The notes under the pieces are model-generated. The model worked only from the letters and a program-made list of their open reading frames with translations, was not told where the DNA came from and made no database searches. A DNA stretch of 64,000 bases from Gloeocapsa sp. DLM2.Bin57 (GTDB lineage: Bacteria; Cyanobacteriota; Cyanobacteriia; Cyanobacteriales; Gloeocapsaceae), in the NCBI GenBank assembly GCA_007693955.1, contig RECR01000037.1, forward strand, positions 1 through 64,000. The letters run 5' to 3'. The position numbers and the translations under genes are program-made. Positions 28,797 through 38,345 of the stretch are shown in pieces. The stretch's first letter is position 1. Every line of letters starts with the position of its first letter.

Positions 28797-29645
28797 TCAA
28801 TTCTTACTAACCTTGAGAAATAATTTTAAAGGTTTGAGATTAGCCAAAAAAGCATATATCTGGTATAAAAACTCAAAGAAAGAATTGAGACGACGGGGTG
28901 GAGGAAGATTGCTATATTCTTCATAAGCTAAGTTGATCATCGTAGCGAATTGATTAGCGTAGGGGCTAGAATTAATGTCAGGATGCCAATACCGAATTAA
29001 TCCTTTATAAGCAGTTTCTACCTCGTCAGCTTCAGCAGTTGCAGTAATATTTAAGATTTGCCACCAAGATAACTGTTTTTGCTGATGTAAAGTCAGAATT
29101 TCGTTAACAGTTTGCCAAGAAATATTAAAACAAACTTGATAGACTTTTTCCAGGGTAGCTTTACCTAAGATTTTACAACTAGTTTGATGCCAATCTTTGA
29201 ATAGATAATAGTTGTGAGTTTGTTGCCAAAAATCACCCTCAGTAAAGGGTTGTAGAGGTTGAGAAGGTAATAACATTAAAATAGAGTTAACCTCTGATGT
29301 AGGGGGTTTGAGAGTTAATAAAGCTGATAATTCTGCGCAAACTTGATTAGACTCAGGAAAATTAAGCCATTCCCAATAGTTAACTCCAGGTTTACCTAAA
29401 TTCTCCCGATAAAAATTTAACCAAGTCTTAGTAACTATACAAGCGATTGGGGTCGCTAAATGGTATGCTTGTCCTTGGAGTGCTGGAGATGGTGCATCCT
29501 CCCAAAAACAAGCTAGGGGTGAAAATTGACCTTTAAGAAGATAATCTGAATTAGGTGGATATTCAACCTTTAAACCATAGAAAAACCAACAAGTAAAGCT
29601 GAAAAAGATTATAAAAAGACATAAACCTGTAAATATTACTCCCAT
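28797..29645 (-). CDS. Membrane-anchored J-domain protein
   Basis: The 282 residues from ATG 29645 begin with one transmembrane helix (MGVIFTGLCLFIIFFSFT). A middle region without recognised motif is followed by a J-domain-like block where HPD (221-223, in RYWHPDIN) is intact. HPD is the part of J-domains that stimulates Hsp70 ATPase, so a membrane-tethered co-chaperone role is likely. Its start overlaps the end of the large membrane-protein gene by ten bases, a strong sign of coupled translation. Confidence 0.72.
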   Translation of the reverse strand: MGVIFTGLCLFIIFFSFTCWFFYGLKVEYPPNSDYLLKGQFSPLACFWEDAPSPALQGQAYHLATPIACIVTKTWLNFYRENLGKPGVNYWEWLNFPESNQVCAELSALLTLKPPTSEVNSILMLLPSQPLQPFTEGDFWQQTHNYYLFKDWHQTSCKILGKATLEKVYQVCFNISWQTVNEILTLHQQKQLSWWQILNITATAEADEVETAYKGLIRYWHPDINSSPYANQFATMINLAYEEYSNLPPPRRLNSFFEFLYQIYAFLANLKPLKLFLKVSKN

Positions 29646-32600
29646 TGTTCCAACTGAATTAACCACTGTTGCCATATTACACTCATTTGTCCCCTACTGC
29701 GTTCAAAATTTGCAGCAATAGTAATTAAACCAATTCCCACAACTAAACCGACAATCCATTTCAGAAATGAATAGGTAAAGCTAAGAATGATTAACTGATA
29801 GAAGATAGTCACAGTAAAAGTTAAAGTACCTATGAATAAAAAAGCACGTATTTTTAAAGCTAAACCTAATAACATAGCTAATAATCCTAAACCTGCAGGA
29901 ATAATACCCGTTTCCTGGTGTAAGACAATGGCTACTATAGCAATGATACCACTACCAAGGAGACGTAATTGATGACGTTGTTTTTTTTGTGAGGGTAGTT
30001 GTAAATAAGGATCAACAGCCGCGATATAATTAATTCCTAAACCAATAATAGTTACATACCAAAGTAAATCTACATCGTTTTGGGTTAATAACCAACGGGC
30101 GATCGCCCAAAGGAGAAAACCTAAGCTAAAATAACTGTAACGGATATTCTGTTGTTCTCTAGCCAAAATTAGATAAAAGATGGCTACAATAATTAAATCT
30201 AGGTAACTAGGATTACTTAAAGAAGCAGTCAGGGCAGGAGCCAATGTAACACCATTTTTACATGTTATATCGTTCCAGCCCCAACGACTCCAAGGTATTC
30301 GATAACTGAGTAAAGCGACAAGACAGACTAGTATGAGTAGAAAAGAATCTAAAATACTAGAGAATTGCCAACTCAGACGCAAATAAATTATACCACTGAC
30401 TATTTGAGTTATACCTATATATACCCAAAAATTCTGTAAACGTCCTTGTATTAAAGCATAACCACCTAAGAGTAAGGATAACAACAGAATCAGTAAATTA
30501 AACTCAGTATATGTCTGTCTCTGTAAAAAGATAATTATCTGTATTCCTGTTGCTATTCCCCAGTGAATATCAGCAAGAGTGATTATATCCCGACTAGAGA
30601 GATTAAACAGGGATTCTCGCCATAACCAACCACCAAGACGATAAGCTATAGCTATTAAACCCGTGACTATAGCAATAAAAGTGAGTTGTTGTAGAAATGC
30701 TTCTCTAGAGATAGGGAGTAGTTGATAGAATAAGCTTTCATAAATTCCCAGGGAAATACCTAACACAGAAATATAAGTAAAGGGTTTCCATTCCCGACGC
30801 AGTGTAGTTACTCCAACCCCAATACCCGCTATTCCTAGGGTTAGCAACCCTGTATAAGGTGTAAAATACCCTAGACGCAAGACTAAGGCAATGCTAGCGT
30901 AAAAAAGCGGGATTAGGGCTAATTTGGGGGTTTGATTACCTAACCATTGACGTAAAGTTAAGCTGAGTAACCCTAATATCACGTTAGCTGTAGCTAGTGT
31001 GAGGTTGTTTCCCCCCAAGAGTAGATTTGTTTCAATTAAACCTAATTCTAATAACCACCCAATCCCCAAAATCAGGTTAGAATAGTTTTCCTTTCGATAC
31101 CAGATTGTTAATGAGATGATTAATATTGCTATCGCTGTTAGAGATTGCCAATTAGCGGAATATAGACTAAAACTAATTAAGATAACGCGGAAACTAAGTA
31201 AGGTTAAGAGAGTAAAACCTAAACCTTTAGCCCAAAATAGCGCACTTTGAGCATAAATTGGGTATTTTGTCCTTAAATACTCGACTACTAACCATAATAA
31301 CCCAGAGGCGATCGCAGCTGGTAACCACCAACTAGAGATATTTAAGATAACCCCAACTATACTGCCTATTAATCCTAGAATAAATCCATAGTGCAGAATA
31401 GCGGTATTTTGTCTCGGGAGATATTTATAGTTAACTATCATCAAAGCTGTAGCGACAGTAAAACCAATGATTCTCGTATTAGCAAACCAGATACACAGCA
31501 ATTGTGCTATTAATAAAGCCAGAGAACTAATTCTAGCCATATTTTCTCTTTTTGCTTGAGGATAACGGGATATTATCCCTGTGATAGTTAGAGGAGTCAC
31601 TAACCACAATGCAGCTATATTGGGGGTTTCTACTCTAGCTAGAATAATAAAATAGCTACACCCTGCTAGAATTAAGCCCATAAACCAACAACTGTCTCTA
31701 CATAGGGTTACTTGAGCAAAAATAGCACTAGTTACCCATTCTATGATCATTATCCCTAAAAAGATACTTACCCATTGACTGTGAGTTAAGTAAGGTAATT
31801 GCCAATCAATAATAGCTAGAATACTGAATAATCCCGCTAAATGAGCAAAATTAACGCGGAAAAAACTAGTAGGAGTACGACGATAAGCTAGATAAGTTAG
31901 AATAATTGTATTTAAAATTAGGTTGTATAATTGGGTTAAAGGATTTAAACAAGCAATAAAAAAGACGATTAAACCTAAAATAAGGCATAATCTCTCCCCA
32001 AATAAGGCTACTTTAGCTTGATTCTTTCTATATATCCAGTCTAGAAAAACTAAAAAAACAGCTAGATAAATTAAGATACTTACACTATAAATGGTGACAT
32101 AATAACCATTAGGTTGAGTTAGGGAATACCATAACCTTGAAACTAAGTTTTTTATCTCTACTGGCATAAATTTATCAACCAGAAAAAATAACTGTAAACT
32201 TAATAAGAAAATAGCTAATAAATAACCTCTTTGCCAATATCTCTTTAAATAAATAAAATTGCGTTGAATACCTAAAATAAGGATGATAAAAGCTTGCCAA
32301 GGTAACTCTTGTCTTAGAGTAACAATTAAACCTATTAACAATAAACTAAAGCCAATAATAGGTGACCATTTTTTGAGGAGACGTTGTAAACGACGTTTGG
32401 ATATTAACCACCCCATCAACCCAAAAATTACCCCTAATTCTGATAGGGGAAGTTGCACAATAAAAACTCCTCTGATTAAAATTAAGACAAAAGCATAGAC
32501 AATAAAATTAACCCCTATTTGACGTCTTGGGGTGAGAAATTGTAAAACAATAAAAGTGATTATTCCTCCTACGTAAATAGCAATTAAAGGAAAACGTTGC

Positions 32601-33283
32601 CAATCCCAACCCAAATGCAAGAAACAAAGAGTAAGATAATTAAGGGAACTAGAAAGACTTTGTTGTTGTCGATTTTGCCATAAATAAATACCCGTTAAGG
32701 TTAAACTGGCGATCGCCATAACGATAATACCCTGGGTATCTAACCACAAATTAAAGGTATCCATCCCCCAAAAGTTAACAGGAATCAATAAGATAGCGAT
32801 TGTTTGCAAGGTTAGAGCGGTTAATGGTATACTAGATAAACGTCTTAACCAAGTCCCCGTAATCCAAAAGCCTAGACTGTATAAAAATAAGATAATATAC
32901 TGTATTGTGTCTGAGAATTCTTGCCAACCACTAGCAGCTAAAACCGCTGAAGAAATTATGACTAAAAATATCCCTAATAATAATAACCAACGTACAGTAA
33001 ATTCGTCTTTTAAACTTTGGATTACTCTTACCCAAATTGGTTGTTGTCTAGGAGATATTGCTGGAGAAGTTATTACTAATTCTGGTTGGGTTTGGGTTGG
33101 TTGAATGACTGGAATATTTCTAACAGGAAGAGAACAAGTTAAACAATTTTGACATAATTCTCTAACATATTCTTCGCTAATTAGCCCTAATTGCAACCAA
33201 TTATCTAAACCCTGAAGTAACTCGGGTTGATCATTTTTTAGGTGCAATTCTAAATATAAACGTATGTAACTGTTTGGTGGCAT
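29636..33283 (-). CDS. Very large polytopic membrane protein
   Basis: This 1215-residue protein has a soluble N-terminus of about 85 residues (LELHLKNDQPELLQGLDNWLQLGLIS, a segment reminiscent of DUF2157 starts, then a short CxxC-like pair). After that come roughly thirty hydrophobic helices with very short loops and a positively charged tail. I know of no function for such cyanobacterial giants. Overlap with the downstream J-domain gene suggests that both act together in the same membrane. The N-terminal family resemblance is weak. Confidence 0.6.
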   Translation of the reverse strand: MPPNSYIRLYLELHLKNDQPELLQGLDNWLQLGLISEEYVRELCQNCLTCSLPVRNIPVIQPTQTQPELVITSPAISPRQQPIWVRVIQSLKDEFTVRWLLLLGIFLVIISSAVLAASGWQEFSDTIQYIILFLYSLGFWITGTWLRRLSSIPLTALTLQTIAILLIPVNFWGMDTFNLWLDTQGIIVMAIASLTLTGIYLWQNRQQQSLSSSLNYLTLCFLHLGWDWQRFPLIAIYVGGIITFIVLQFLTPRRQIGVNFIVYAFVLILIRGVFIVQLPLSELGVIFGLMGWLISKRRLQRLLKKWSPIIGFSLLLIGLIVTLRQELPWQAFIILILGIQRNFIYLKRYWQRGYLLAIFLLSLQLFFLVDKFMPVEIKNLVSRLWYSLTQPNGYYVTIYSVSILIYLAVFLVFLDWIYRKNQAKVALFGERLCLILGLIVFFIACLNPLTQLYNLILNTIILTYLAYRRTPTSFFRVNFAHLAGLFSILAIIDWQLPYLTHSQWVSIFLGIMIIEWVTSAIFAQVTLCRDSCWFMGLILAGCSYFIILARVETPNIAALWLVTPLTITGIISRYPQAKRENMARISSLALLIAQLLCIWFANTRIIGFTVATALMIVNYKYLPRQNTAILHYGFILGLIGSIVGVILNISSWWLPAAIASGLLWLVVEYLRTKYPIYAQSALFWAKGLGFTLLTLLSFRVILISFSLYSANWQSLTAIAILIISLTIWYRKENYSNLILGIGWLLELGLIETNLLLGGNNLTLATANVILGLLSLTLRQWLGNQTPKLALIPLFYASIALVLRLGYFTPYTGLLTLGIAGIGVGVTTLRREWKPFTYISVLGISLGIYESLFYQLLPISREAFLQQLTFIAIVTGLIAIAYRLGGWLWRESLFNLSSRDIITLADIHWGIATGIQIIIFLQRQTYTEFNLLILLLSLLLGGYALIQGRLQNFWVYIGITQIVSGIIYLRLSWQFSSILDSFLLILVCLVALLSYRIPWSRWGWNDITCKNGVTLAPALTASLSNPSYLDLIIVAIFYLILAREQQNIRYSYFSLGFLLWAIARWLLTQNDVDLLWYVTIIGLGINYIAAVDPYLQLPSQKKQRHQLRLLGSGIIAIVAIVLHQETGIIPAGLGLLAMLLGLALKIRAFLFIGTLTFTVTIFYQLIILSFTYSFLKWIVGLVVGIGLITIAANFERSRGQMSVIWQQWLIQLEQWE

Positions 33284-33340
33284 AGTTTGGTTACTATTGT
33301 TTACTATTTATTATCTCAAACCTGAGCAAATTAGGTGAAG

Positions 33341-33356
33341 ATACTAGATATAGCGT
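33341..33356. promoter_or_regulatory. Possible NrdR box
   Basis: The 16 bases read ATACTAGATATAGCGT and match the NrdR-box consensus (acaCwAtATaTwGtgt) at about 13 of 16 positions by hand count, upstream of nrdA. The usual second box 31 bases away is not evident, so this is tentative. Confidence 0.35.
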
Positions 33357-33375
33357 TACATACCTAAAAAACAGG

Positions 33376-33403
33376 TTGTCAAACACTAGGGAAATGGTAT
33401 AAT
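33376..33403 (+). promoter_or_regulatory. Likely nrdA promoter
   Basis: TTGTCA at 33376-33381 and a perfect TATAAT at 33398-33403 are 16 bases apart, 33 bases before the nrdA ATG. The possible NrdR box lies just upstream. Confidence 0.65.
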
Positions 33404-33435
33404 AGAATGTGTACTAATAACTATGAAAAGTTTTA

Positions 33436-35721
33436 ATGGCACAACCGACGCTGACAGTTGCTGAAAAAGCAGTAAGCAATCATCAATCTGAGACAAATAC
33501 CAGCAAAATTAAGGTTATCAAACGTAGTGGGAGAAAAGATAACTTAGACGTTAGTAAAATACGTAAAGTGGTAAACTGGGCTTGTCAAGGAATGACGTTA
33601 AATTCTATTACCCTAGAAGCAGGGTTAACTACTCGCCTCAGAGACGGTGTAACCACCAGAGAAATTCAAGAAAACCTGATTCGTTGCGCTTTAGAAATGT
33701 GTAGTCCAAGTGAACCAGATTGGCGCTACGTAGCAGGAAGATTGCATATTTGGAGTCTTTGGAAAGATACTATCGCTAAACGTGGTTATCTCTACGAAAA
33801 TTACCACAAAACAGTACAAGCAAAGGTTGAGAGTGGTGAGTATGACGCCAAAATTCTACAATATAGCGAAGCTGAATTAATCACAGCAGGAAGCTGGTTA
33901 AAATCAGACTGGGATTTAGATTACGACTATGCAGGAGCAGTACTATTAAGCAGTCGTTATCTATTAGAAGATGAGTTACCCCAAGAAGCTTTCTTAACTG
34001 CATCTCTATTAATAGCTTTAGTAGAAAGTCCCCAGAATAGATTAACATGGGCGAAAAAATTCTACGAGGCGATCGCGCAACGAAAAATATCCCTAGCTAC
34101 CCCTATTTTAGCAAATCTCAGAACCAGAACAGGTTCATTAACTAGCTGTTTTATTACAGCGATGGATGACAACCTAGAAAGTATCTTTACAGAAGTAACC
34201 AACACCGCGCGTATCTCCAAAAGTGGTGGAGGAGTCGGGATGAATTGTTCTCGCATTCGCGCTACAGGAAGTTGGGTAATGGGCAAAAAAAACGCTTCAG
34301 GGGGTGTAATTCCTTGGATTAAAATACTCAACGACACGGCGATCGCCGTTAACCAAGGAGGAAGACGCGCAGGGGCCGTTACTGCTAGTATTGACATTTG
34401 GCATCTTGACGTAACCGAATTTCTAGAGATGCAAACCGAAAACGGTGATCAACGTCGCAAAGCTTATGACGTCTTCCCTCAACTAGTCATCACAGATGAG
34501 TTTATGCGTCGTGTGGTGAATAATCAAGATTGGACATTAATTGATCCTTATCAGATTAGACAAGAATTTGGCATCGAATTAGCGGAATTATGGGGAGACG
34601 AGTTTGACTACTGGTATCAACAGATAGAAAAGCATCTAGATACTAAAGTTACTCTCTACAAACGAATTAACGCCAAAGAGTTATTTAAGTTAATCATGAG
34701 AGTTCAAGTAGAAACAGGGTTACCCTATTTAGCTTTTAAAGATACCATCAACCGCGCTAATCCTAACCAACACGATGGTTATATACCTGGGGTTAATCTC
34801 TGTACAGAATCATTCTCTAATGTTAAACCAGGAGATAAAGCCCACTGTTGTAACTTAATTAGTCTTAATCTAGCTAACCTAGAAATTAGCGAAATTCCTT
34901 ATCTGTGTGAATTGGGAGTAAGAATCCTAGATAACACCATTGAAATTACCGAGCCACCTTTTAGCGCAGCCAAAAACCATAATCAACATTATCGTACCAT
35001 TGGTATTGGTTGTATGGGTTTAGCCGATTGGTTAGCTAAGCAAAAACTCTCCTATACTAATCTAGAGGTAATTAACGACTTATTTGAAGAGATAGGCTAT
35101 TGGTGTACCAACTCCTCCATGGAATTAGCTAAAGAAAGAGGCCCTTATCCCGCTTTTCCGGGAAGTCAATGGAGTCAGGGTAACCTCATCGGCAATAAAC
35201 CCCCACAATGGTATCAAGAAAATGCCAAACACCCTCAACGTTGGTTACAATTATCAGTAGATATCCAAACCTACGGTATCCGCAACTCTCATATCACAGC
35301 GATCGCCCCTAATACCTCATCTTCTCTAGTTCAGGGTTGTACAGCTAGTGTTTTACCCGCTTATAGTCGCTTCTTCTATGATAAATGGGCTAAGGGTACG
35401 GTACCCATCGCACCACCCTATATCAACGACTATTACTGGTATTACCAAGAAAATAAAACCCTTAACCAGCAAGTAGTAGTTAAGGCGATCGCTGCTATCC
35501 AACAATGGATTGACACGGGTATCTCTATGGAGTTAATCTTTAACCTCAATCAAGGGGTTTATGATCCCAATCAACCCGACAAAGCGATTAAAGCCAAGGA
35601 TATCTTTGATACCCTGATTATGGCTTGGAATAAAGGCTGTAAAGCGATTTACTATATACGTACAGTCCAAAAAGACGACTATAAAGAATCTGAACAGCAA
35701 TGTACTAGTTGCGCTAATTAA
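33436..35721 (+). CDS. nrdA: Ribonucleoside-diphosphate reductase, large subunit (class I)
   Basis: NrdA reduces ribonucleotides to deoxyribonucleotides for DNA synthesis. The 761 residues begin with an ATP-cone regulatory domain (IKVIKRSGRKDNLDVSKI). Redox cysteine Cys238 (SLTSCF), the radical cysteine Cys456 (NLCTES) and Cys472 (HCCNLISLNL) are in place. The C-terminal shuttle pair is Cys756/Cys759 (CTSC). It needs the small subunit NrdB, which is not in this window. It is flanked by its own promoter and a hairpin terminator. Confidence 0.94.
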   Translation: MAQPTLTVAEKAVSNHQSETNTSKIKVIKRSGRKDNLDVSKIRKVVNWACQGMTLNSITLEAGLTTRLRDGVTTREIQENLIRCALEMCSPSEPDWRYVAGRLHIWSLWKDTIAKRGYLYENYHKTVQAKVESGEYDAKILQYSEAELITAGSWLKSDWDLDYDYAGAVLLSSRYLLEDELPQEAFLTASLLIALVESPQNRLTWAKKFYEAIAQRKISLATPILANLRTRTGSLTSCFITAMDDNLESIFTEVTNTARISKSGGGVGMNCSRIRATGSWVMGKKNASGGVIPWIKILNDTAIAVNQGGRRAGAVTASIDIWHLDVTEFLEMQTENGDQRRKAYDVFPQLVITDEFMRRVVNNQDWTLIDPYQIRQEFGIELAELWGDEFDYWYQQIEKHLDTKVTLYKRINAKELFKLIMRVQVETGLPYLAFKDTINRANPNQHDGYIPGVNLCTESFSNVKPGDKAHCCNLISLNLANLEISEIPYLCELGVRILDNTIEITEPPFSAAKNHNQHYRTIGIGCMGLADWLAKQKLSYTNLEVINDLFEEIGYWCTNSSMELAKERGPYPAFPGSQWSQGNLIGNKPPQWYQENAKHPQRWLQLSVDIQTYGIRNSHITAIAPNTSSSLVQGCTASVLPAYSRFFYDKWAKGTVPIAPPYINDYYWYYQENKTLNQQVVVKAIAAIQQWIDTGISMELIFNLNQGVYDPNQPDKAIKAKDIFDTLIMAWNKGCKAIYYIRTVQKDDYKESEQQCTSCAN

Positions 35722-35726
35722 TTATA

Positions 35727-35745
35727 GGGGCGCTATAAGCGCCCC
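35727..35745. terminator. GC-rich hairpin between convergent genes
   Basis: GGGGCGCT and AGCGCCCC form a perfect 8-bp stem around ATA, between the stops of nrdA and the MoaD-like gene. No long U-run follows, but the stem is strong and centrally placed, so it probably ends transcription from both sides. Confidence 0.6.
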
Positions 35746-35755
35746 ATCAGGTTTA

Positions 35756-36031
35756 TCAACCACCTGCAACAGCAGGAACTATACTAACTTCATCCCCAGA
35801 TTGTAAAGGAGTATCTACACCTTGCAGAAAACGGATATCTTCACTATTGACGTAGAAGTTCAAAAAGCGTCGAGGTTGAGCGTTTTCATCACAGAGACGA
35901 CCTTTAATACCAGGGAAGGTAATATCTAAGGCGTCGATTAATTCAGCAAAGCTGTTAGCGCTACATTCAACTACAGCTTGGTCATTGGTGAATTTTTGTA
36001 GAGGGGTGGGAATAAGTACTTTGATTGTCAT
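35756..36031 (-). CDS. MoaD/ThiS-family sulfur-carrier protein
   Basis: The 91 residues form a ubiquitin-like fold ([15 protein letters not shown]...) ending in the diglycine tail AVAGG, required for adenylation and thiocarboxylation. The family donates sulfur for molybdopterin, thiazole or, with CysO, cysteine synthesis. It lies seven bases after threonine synthase in the same direction, an arrangement seen in other cyanobacteria as far as I recall. Which pathway it serves is unknown. Confidence 0.8.
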   Translation of the reverse strand: MTIKVLIPTPLQKFTNDQAVVECSANSFAELIDALDITFPGIKGRLCDENAQPRRFLNFYVNSEDIRFLQGVDTPLQSGDEVSIVPAVAGG

Positions 36032-36038
36032 TTTTGCG

Positions 36039-37337
36039 TTACACTAAAACTTGTTGCCATTCTAAACGTTCGAGGGTGCGAGAGCGCTCTAAAGCTCTTT
36101 CAAAGCTATCTAAACGAGCTTCGATGGTGAAGGGTTCGCCAATATATCCTTGTACTGCTTCTTGGGTTTTTAAGCCATTACCAGTGATATAGACTACGGT
36201 TTTCTCTTCAGGGTCAATTTTACCAGCTTCTACCAATTTTTTAAGTACAGCGACGGTTGTTCCTCCCGCGGTTTCGGTGAAGATACCTTCTGTTTCGGCT
36301 AGGAGTTTGATACCTTCGATAATTTCGGTATCGTTAACTGATTCGATATTACCACCTGTTTTGCGAGCTACATCGAGAGCGTAAATACCGTCAGCGGGAT
36401 TACCAATAGCGATGGATTTAGCGATGGTGTTGGGTTTAACTGGTGCGATAAAGTCTCTACCTTCTCTAAAAGCGGTAGCGATGGGGGAGCAACCCTCTGC
36501 TTGAGCACCGCTGAAACGTACTTGTTTATCTGCGACTAAACCTACTTTGATGAATTCTTGGAATCCTTTATAGATTTTGGTGTAGAGTGAACCTGAAGCT
36601 AAAGGAGCGACAACGTGATCTGGTAGTTCCCAACCCAATTGCTCTGCTACTTCAAAGCCTAGAGTTTTTGAACCTTCAGAATAGTAAGGACGTAGATTAA
36701 TATTGACAAAACCCCAACCATAAGTATTACCTACTTCTGAGCAGAGACGATTAACTTGGTCATAGTTACCTTTAACCGCCATTACTACAGGGTTATAAAT
36801 TAAAGTACCGAGGATTTTTCCTGCTTCTAAATCTGCGGGAATAAATACACAACAATCTAAACCTGCACTAGCGGCGATCGCTGCTGTAGAGTTAGCTAAA
36901 TTTCCTGTACTTGCACAAGATACAGTTGTAAAGCCTAGCTCCCTCGCGCGGGTTAAAGCTACTGATACTACCCTATCTTTGAAGCTAAGGGTAGGCATAT
37001 TTACGGCATCATTTTTAATATAGAGATTTTTGAGACCAAGACGACGAGCTAAACGGTGGGATTTAACTAAAGGTGTCATCCCTGTACCCACATCAATAAC
37101 GTCTTTACCTTCTACTGGTAGGAAAGCGCGGTAACGCCAAATCGAATTTGGTCCAGATGCTATACTTTCGCGACTGACTTGACTTTTAATCGCGTCATAA
37201 TCGTAAGCAACTTCTAAAGGTGCAAAGGTTTCCTCACAGATATTGAGCGCTTTAAGTGGGTATTCTTTAGATCCTTCTTTAGATACCAGTTTAGTAAATG
37301 TAGGCTTGTGTTCAGTTATGGTTGTGGTTTGAGTCAT
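36039..37337 (-). CDS. thrC: Threonine synthase
   Basis: ThrC converts O-phosphohomoserine to threonine with PLP. The 432 residues show the PLP lysine in [11 protein letters not shown], the block [13 protein letters not shown], and [13 protein letters not shown]. The N-terminal extension (to about residue 75) is typical of this class. It has its own upstream promoter. The next gene carries a MoaD/ThiS-like carrier, and the PLP beta-elimination/replacement fold is shared with cysteine synthases. Confidence 0.93.
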   Translation of the reverse strand: MTQTTTITEHKPTFTKLVSKEGSKEYPLKALNICEETFAPLEVAYDYDAIKSQVSRESIASGPNSIWRYRAFLPVEGKDVIDVGTGMTPLVKSHRLARRLGLKNLYIKNDAVNMPTLSFKDRVVSVALTRARELGFTTVSCASTGNLANSTAAIAASAGLDCCVFIPADLEAGKILGTLIYNPVVMAVKGNYDQVNRLCSEVGNTYGWGFVNINLRPYYSEGSKTLGFEVAEQLGWELPDHVVAPLASGSLYTKIYKGFQEFIKVGLVADKQVRFSGAQAEGCSPIATAFREGRDFIAPVKPNTIAKSIAIGNPADGIYALDVARKTGGNIESVNDTEIIEGIKLLAETEGIFTETAGGTTVAVLKKLVEAGKIDPEEKTVVYITGNGLKTQEAVQGYIGEPFTIEARLDSFERALERSRTLERLEWQQVLV

Positions 37338-37384
37338 CGTCTTTTAATCTCTTTACATTGTTATCGTCTTTTCGCTTACGTTGA

Positions 37385-37414
37385 ATCTTATCACCCCCTG
37401 CAAATGCCTGTCAA
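37385..37414 (-). promoter_or_regulatory. Likely thrC promoter
   Basis: On the minus strand TTGACA (37409-37414) and TAAGAT (37385-37390) are separated by 18 bases, about 48 bases before the thrC start. Confidence 0.6.
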
Positions 37415-37419
37415 CTAAT

Positions 37420-37438
37420 CCCGACTATTTTAGTCGGG
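37420..37438. terminator. Hairpin upstream of the thrC promoter
   Basis: CCCGACTA and TAGTCGGG form a perfect 8-bp stem with a TTT loop. It would stop transcription from the toxin-antitoxin unit before the thrC promoter, though no strong U-run follows on the minus strand. Confidence 0.5.
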
Positions 37439-37531
37439 TATTTAATTAAATCAAACTAGTTAAGGTGAGTTCGTTAAAAAGTCTATTATTCTTCACTATC
37501 TCGAATTAAAGCCTCAAAAGAATCAGGAAAA

Positions 37532-37930
37532 TCACCCCGCATTACCATTTTGGTGAATACCTACCTTATAACAGTCATTTTTGTCTCCTTCTTTGCGCGG
37601 ATATCCTAACCAGAGAATAAAAATTGCTTTTTGTTCTTCGGTTTCTAAAACCCGAAAAAATAACCGATAGCGCTCTGGTAATCCCATTTTTTTGACTCTT
37701 CCATATTTCTTCAAAGCACCAGTTAAAGAGAAATAACTTGCTCTAGGATTTAGGGGGATTTTTTCTTTGATAGCGATCATAATCCCTGCATATAGTTTTA
37801 CTGTAGGATGGGTACGGTATATTTCTGGTGGTAAGGTTTGTTTTAGTTGGCGAACCTGGGCTTGTAAATCGCGACGCTGTTGACCAAAAACCCTTTTGAC
37901 AAAGTAAATTCGCCAACCATTAATTATCAA
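37532..37930 (-). CDS. YhaV-family toxin with frameshifted C-terminus
   Basis: The 132 residues match type II YhaV RNase toxins in the region from THPTVKLYAGIMIAI to YRLFFRV and FILWLGYPRKEGDKNDCYKV. The family normally continues with a VFxxMV-like tail. Here the tail is in another frame: removing one copy of a duplicated GGTA (around 37561-37568) restores VFTKMVMRGDFPDSFEALI and a stop at 37486-37488. The last ~24 residues are therefore replaced by eight random ones (GIHQNGNAG). The toxin is probably inactive or altered. It overlaps the partner gene upstream by eleven bases. Confidence 0.78.
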   Translation of the reverse strand: MIINGWRIYFVKRVFGQQRRDLQAQVRQLKQTLPPEIYRTHPTVKLYAGIMIAIKEKIPLNPRASYFSLTGALKKYGRVKKMGLPERYRLFFRVLETEEQKAIFILWLGYPRKEGDKNDCYKVGIHQNGNAG

Positions 37931-38240
37931 TTTCTACCCCTGCGATTAACTCTTCGTCTTCCTTTACCATGGCTTCGGTATAGGCTTCCAGCTCAGTTTC
38001 TGGAGCTAATAAAGCTTGTTTAGTCACAAAATCTAGAAATAAACTCAACATCAGTTCATCTTCTGATGCTTCTACAGACTCAGGGTTTAAGCGCACTAAC
38101 AAGGTATCAGGTGCAATGACTTCAACAGCGCCAGTTGCTTGTTGAAATTGGGGGTTATCCTTGAAAAAATTACTACTAAGACGAAAACCTGAGTCATTGC
38201 CTATTTTTACCCAAGTTAAATTGTATTGTTTCTTACCCAT
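37920..38240 (-). CDS. Antitoxin partner of the YhaV-like toxin
   Basis: The 106 residues begin MGKKQYNLTWVKIGNDSGFRL, with a short beta-rich start resembling AbrB/PrlF-type DNA-binding folds, and end with a strongly acidic tail (AMVKEDEELIAGVEIDN). It precedes and overlaps the toxin gene, as expected for an antitoxin that binds and represses the pair. The assignment rests on position and general shape rather than a clear motif. Confidence 0.6.
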   Translation of the reverse strand: MGKKQYNLTWVKIGNDSGFRLSSNFFKDNPQFQQATGAVEVIAPDTLLVRLNPESVEASEDELMLSLFLDFVTKQALLAPETELEAYTEAMVKEDEELIAGVEIDN

Positions 38241-38345
38241 AACTTAATCAAGGTGTACTTTGATTCTATGTTATGACAAAATTAAATTAACAATCAGCAG
38301 AGGCTCAAGTGTTAAACTTAACATAAGTTAACAAAAGCATCAGCA

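Noticed and set aside
32283-32498. Plus-strand open frame within the giant membrane-protein gene
   Set aside because: Its Lys/Asn-rich, motif-free product is what the antisense of hydrophobic codons gives.
34062-34397. 111-codon minus-strand open frame inside nrdA
   Set aside because: It is fully antisense to a well-conserved gene, with no ribosome site or recognisable domain.
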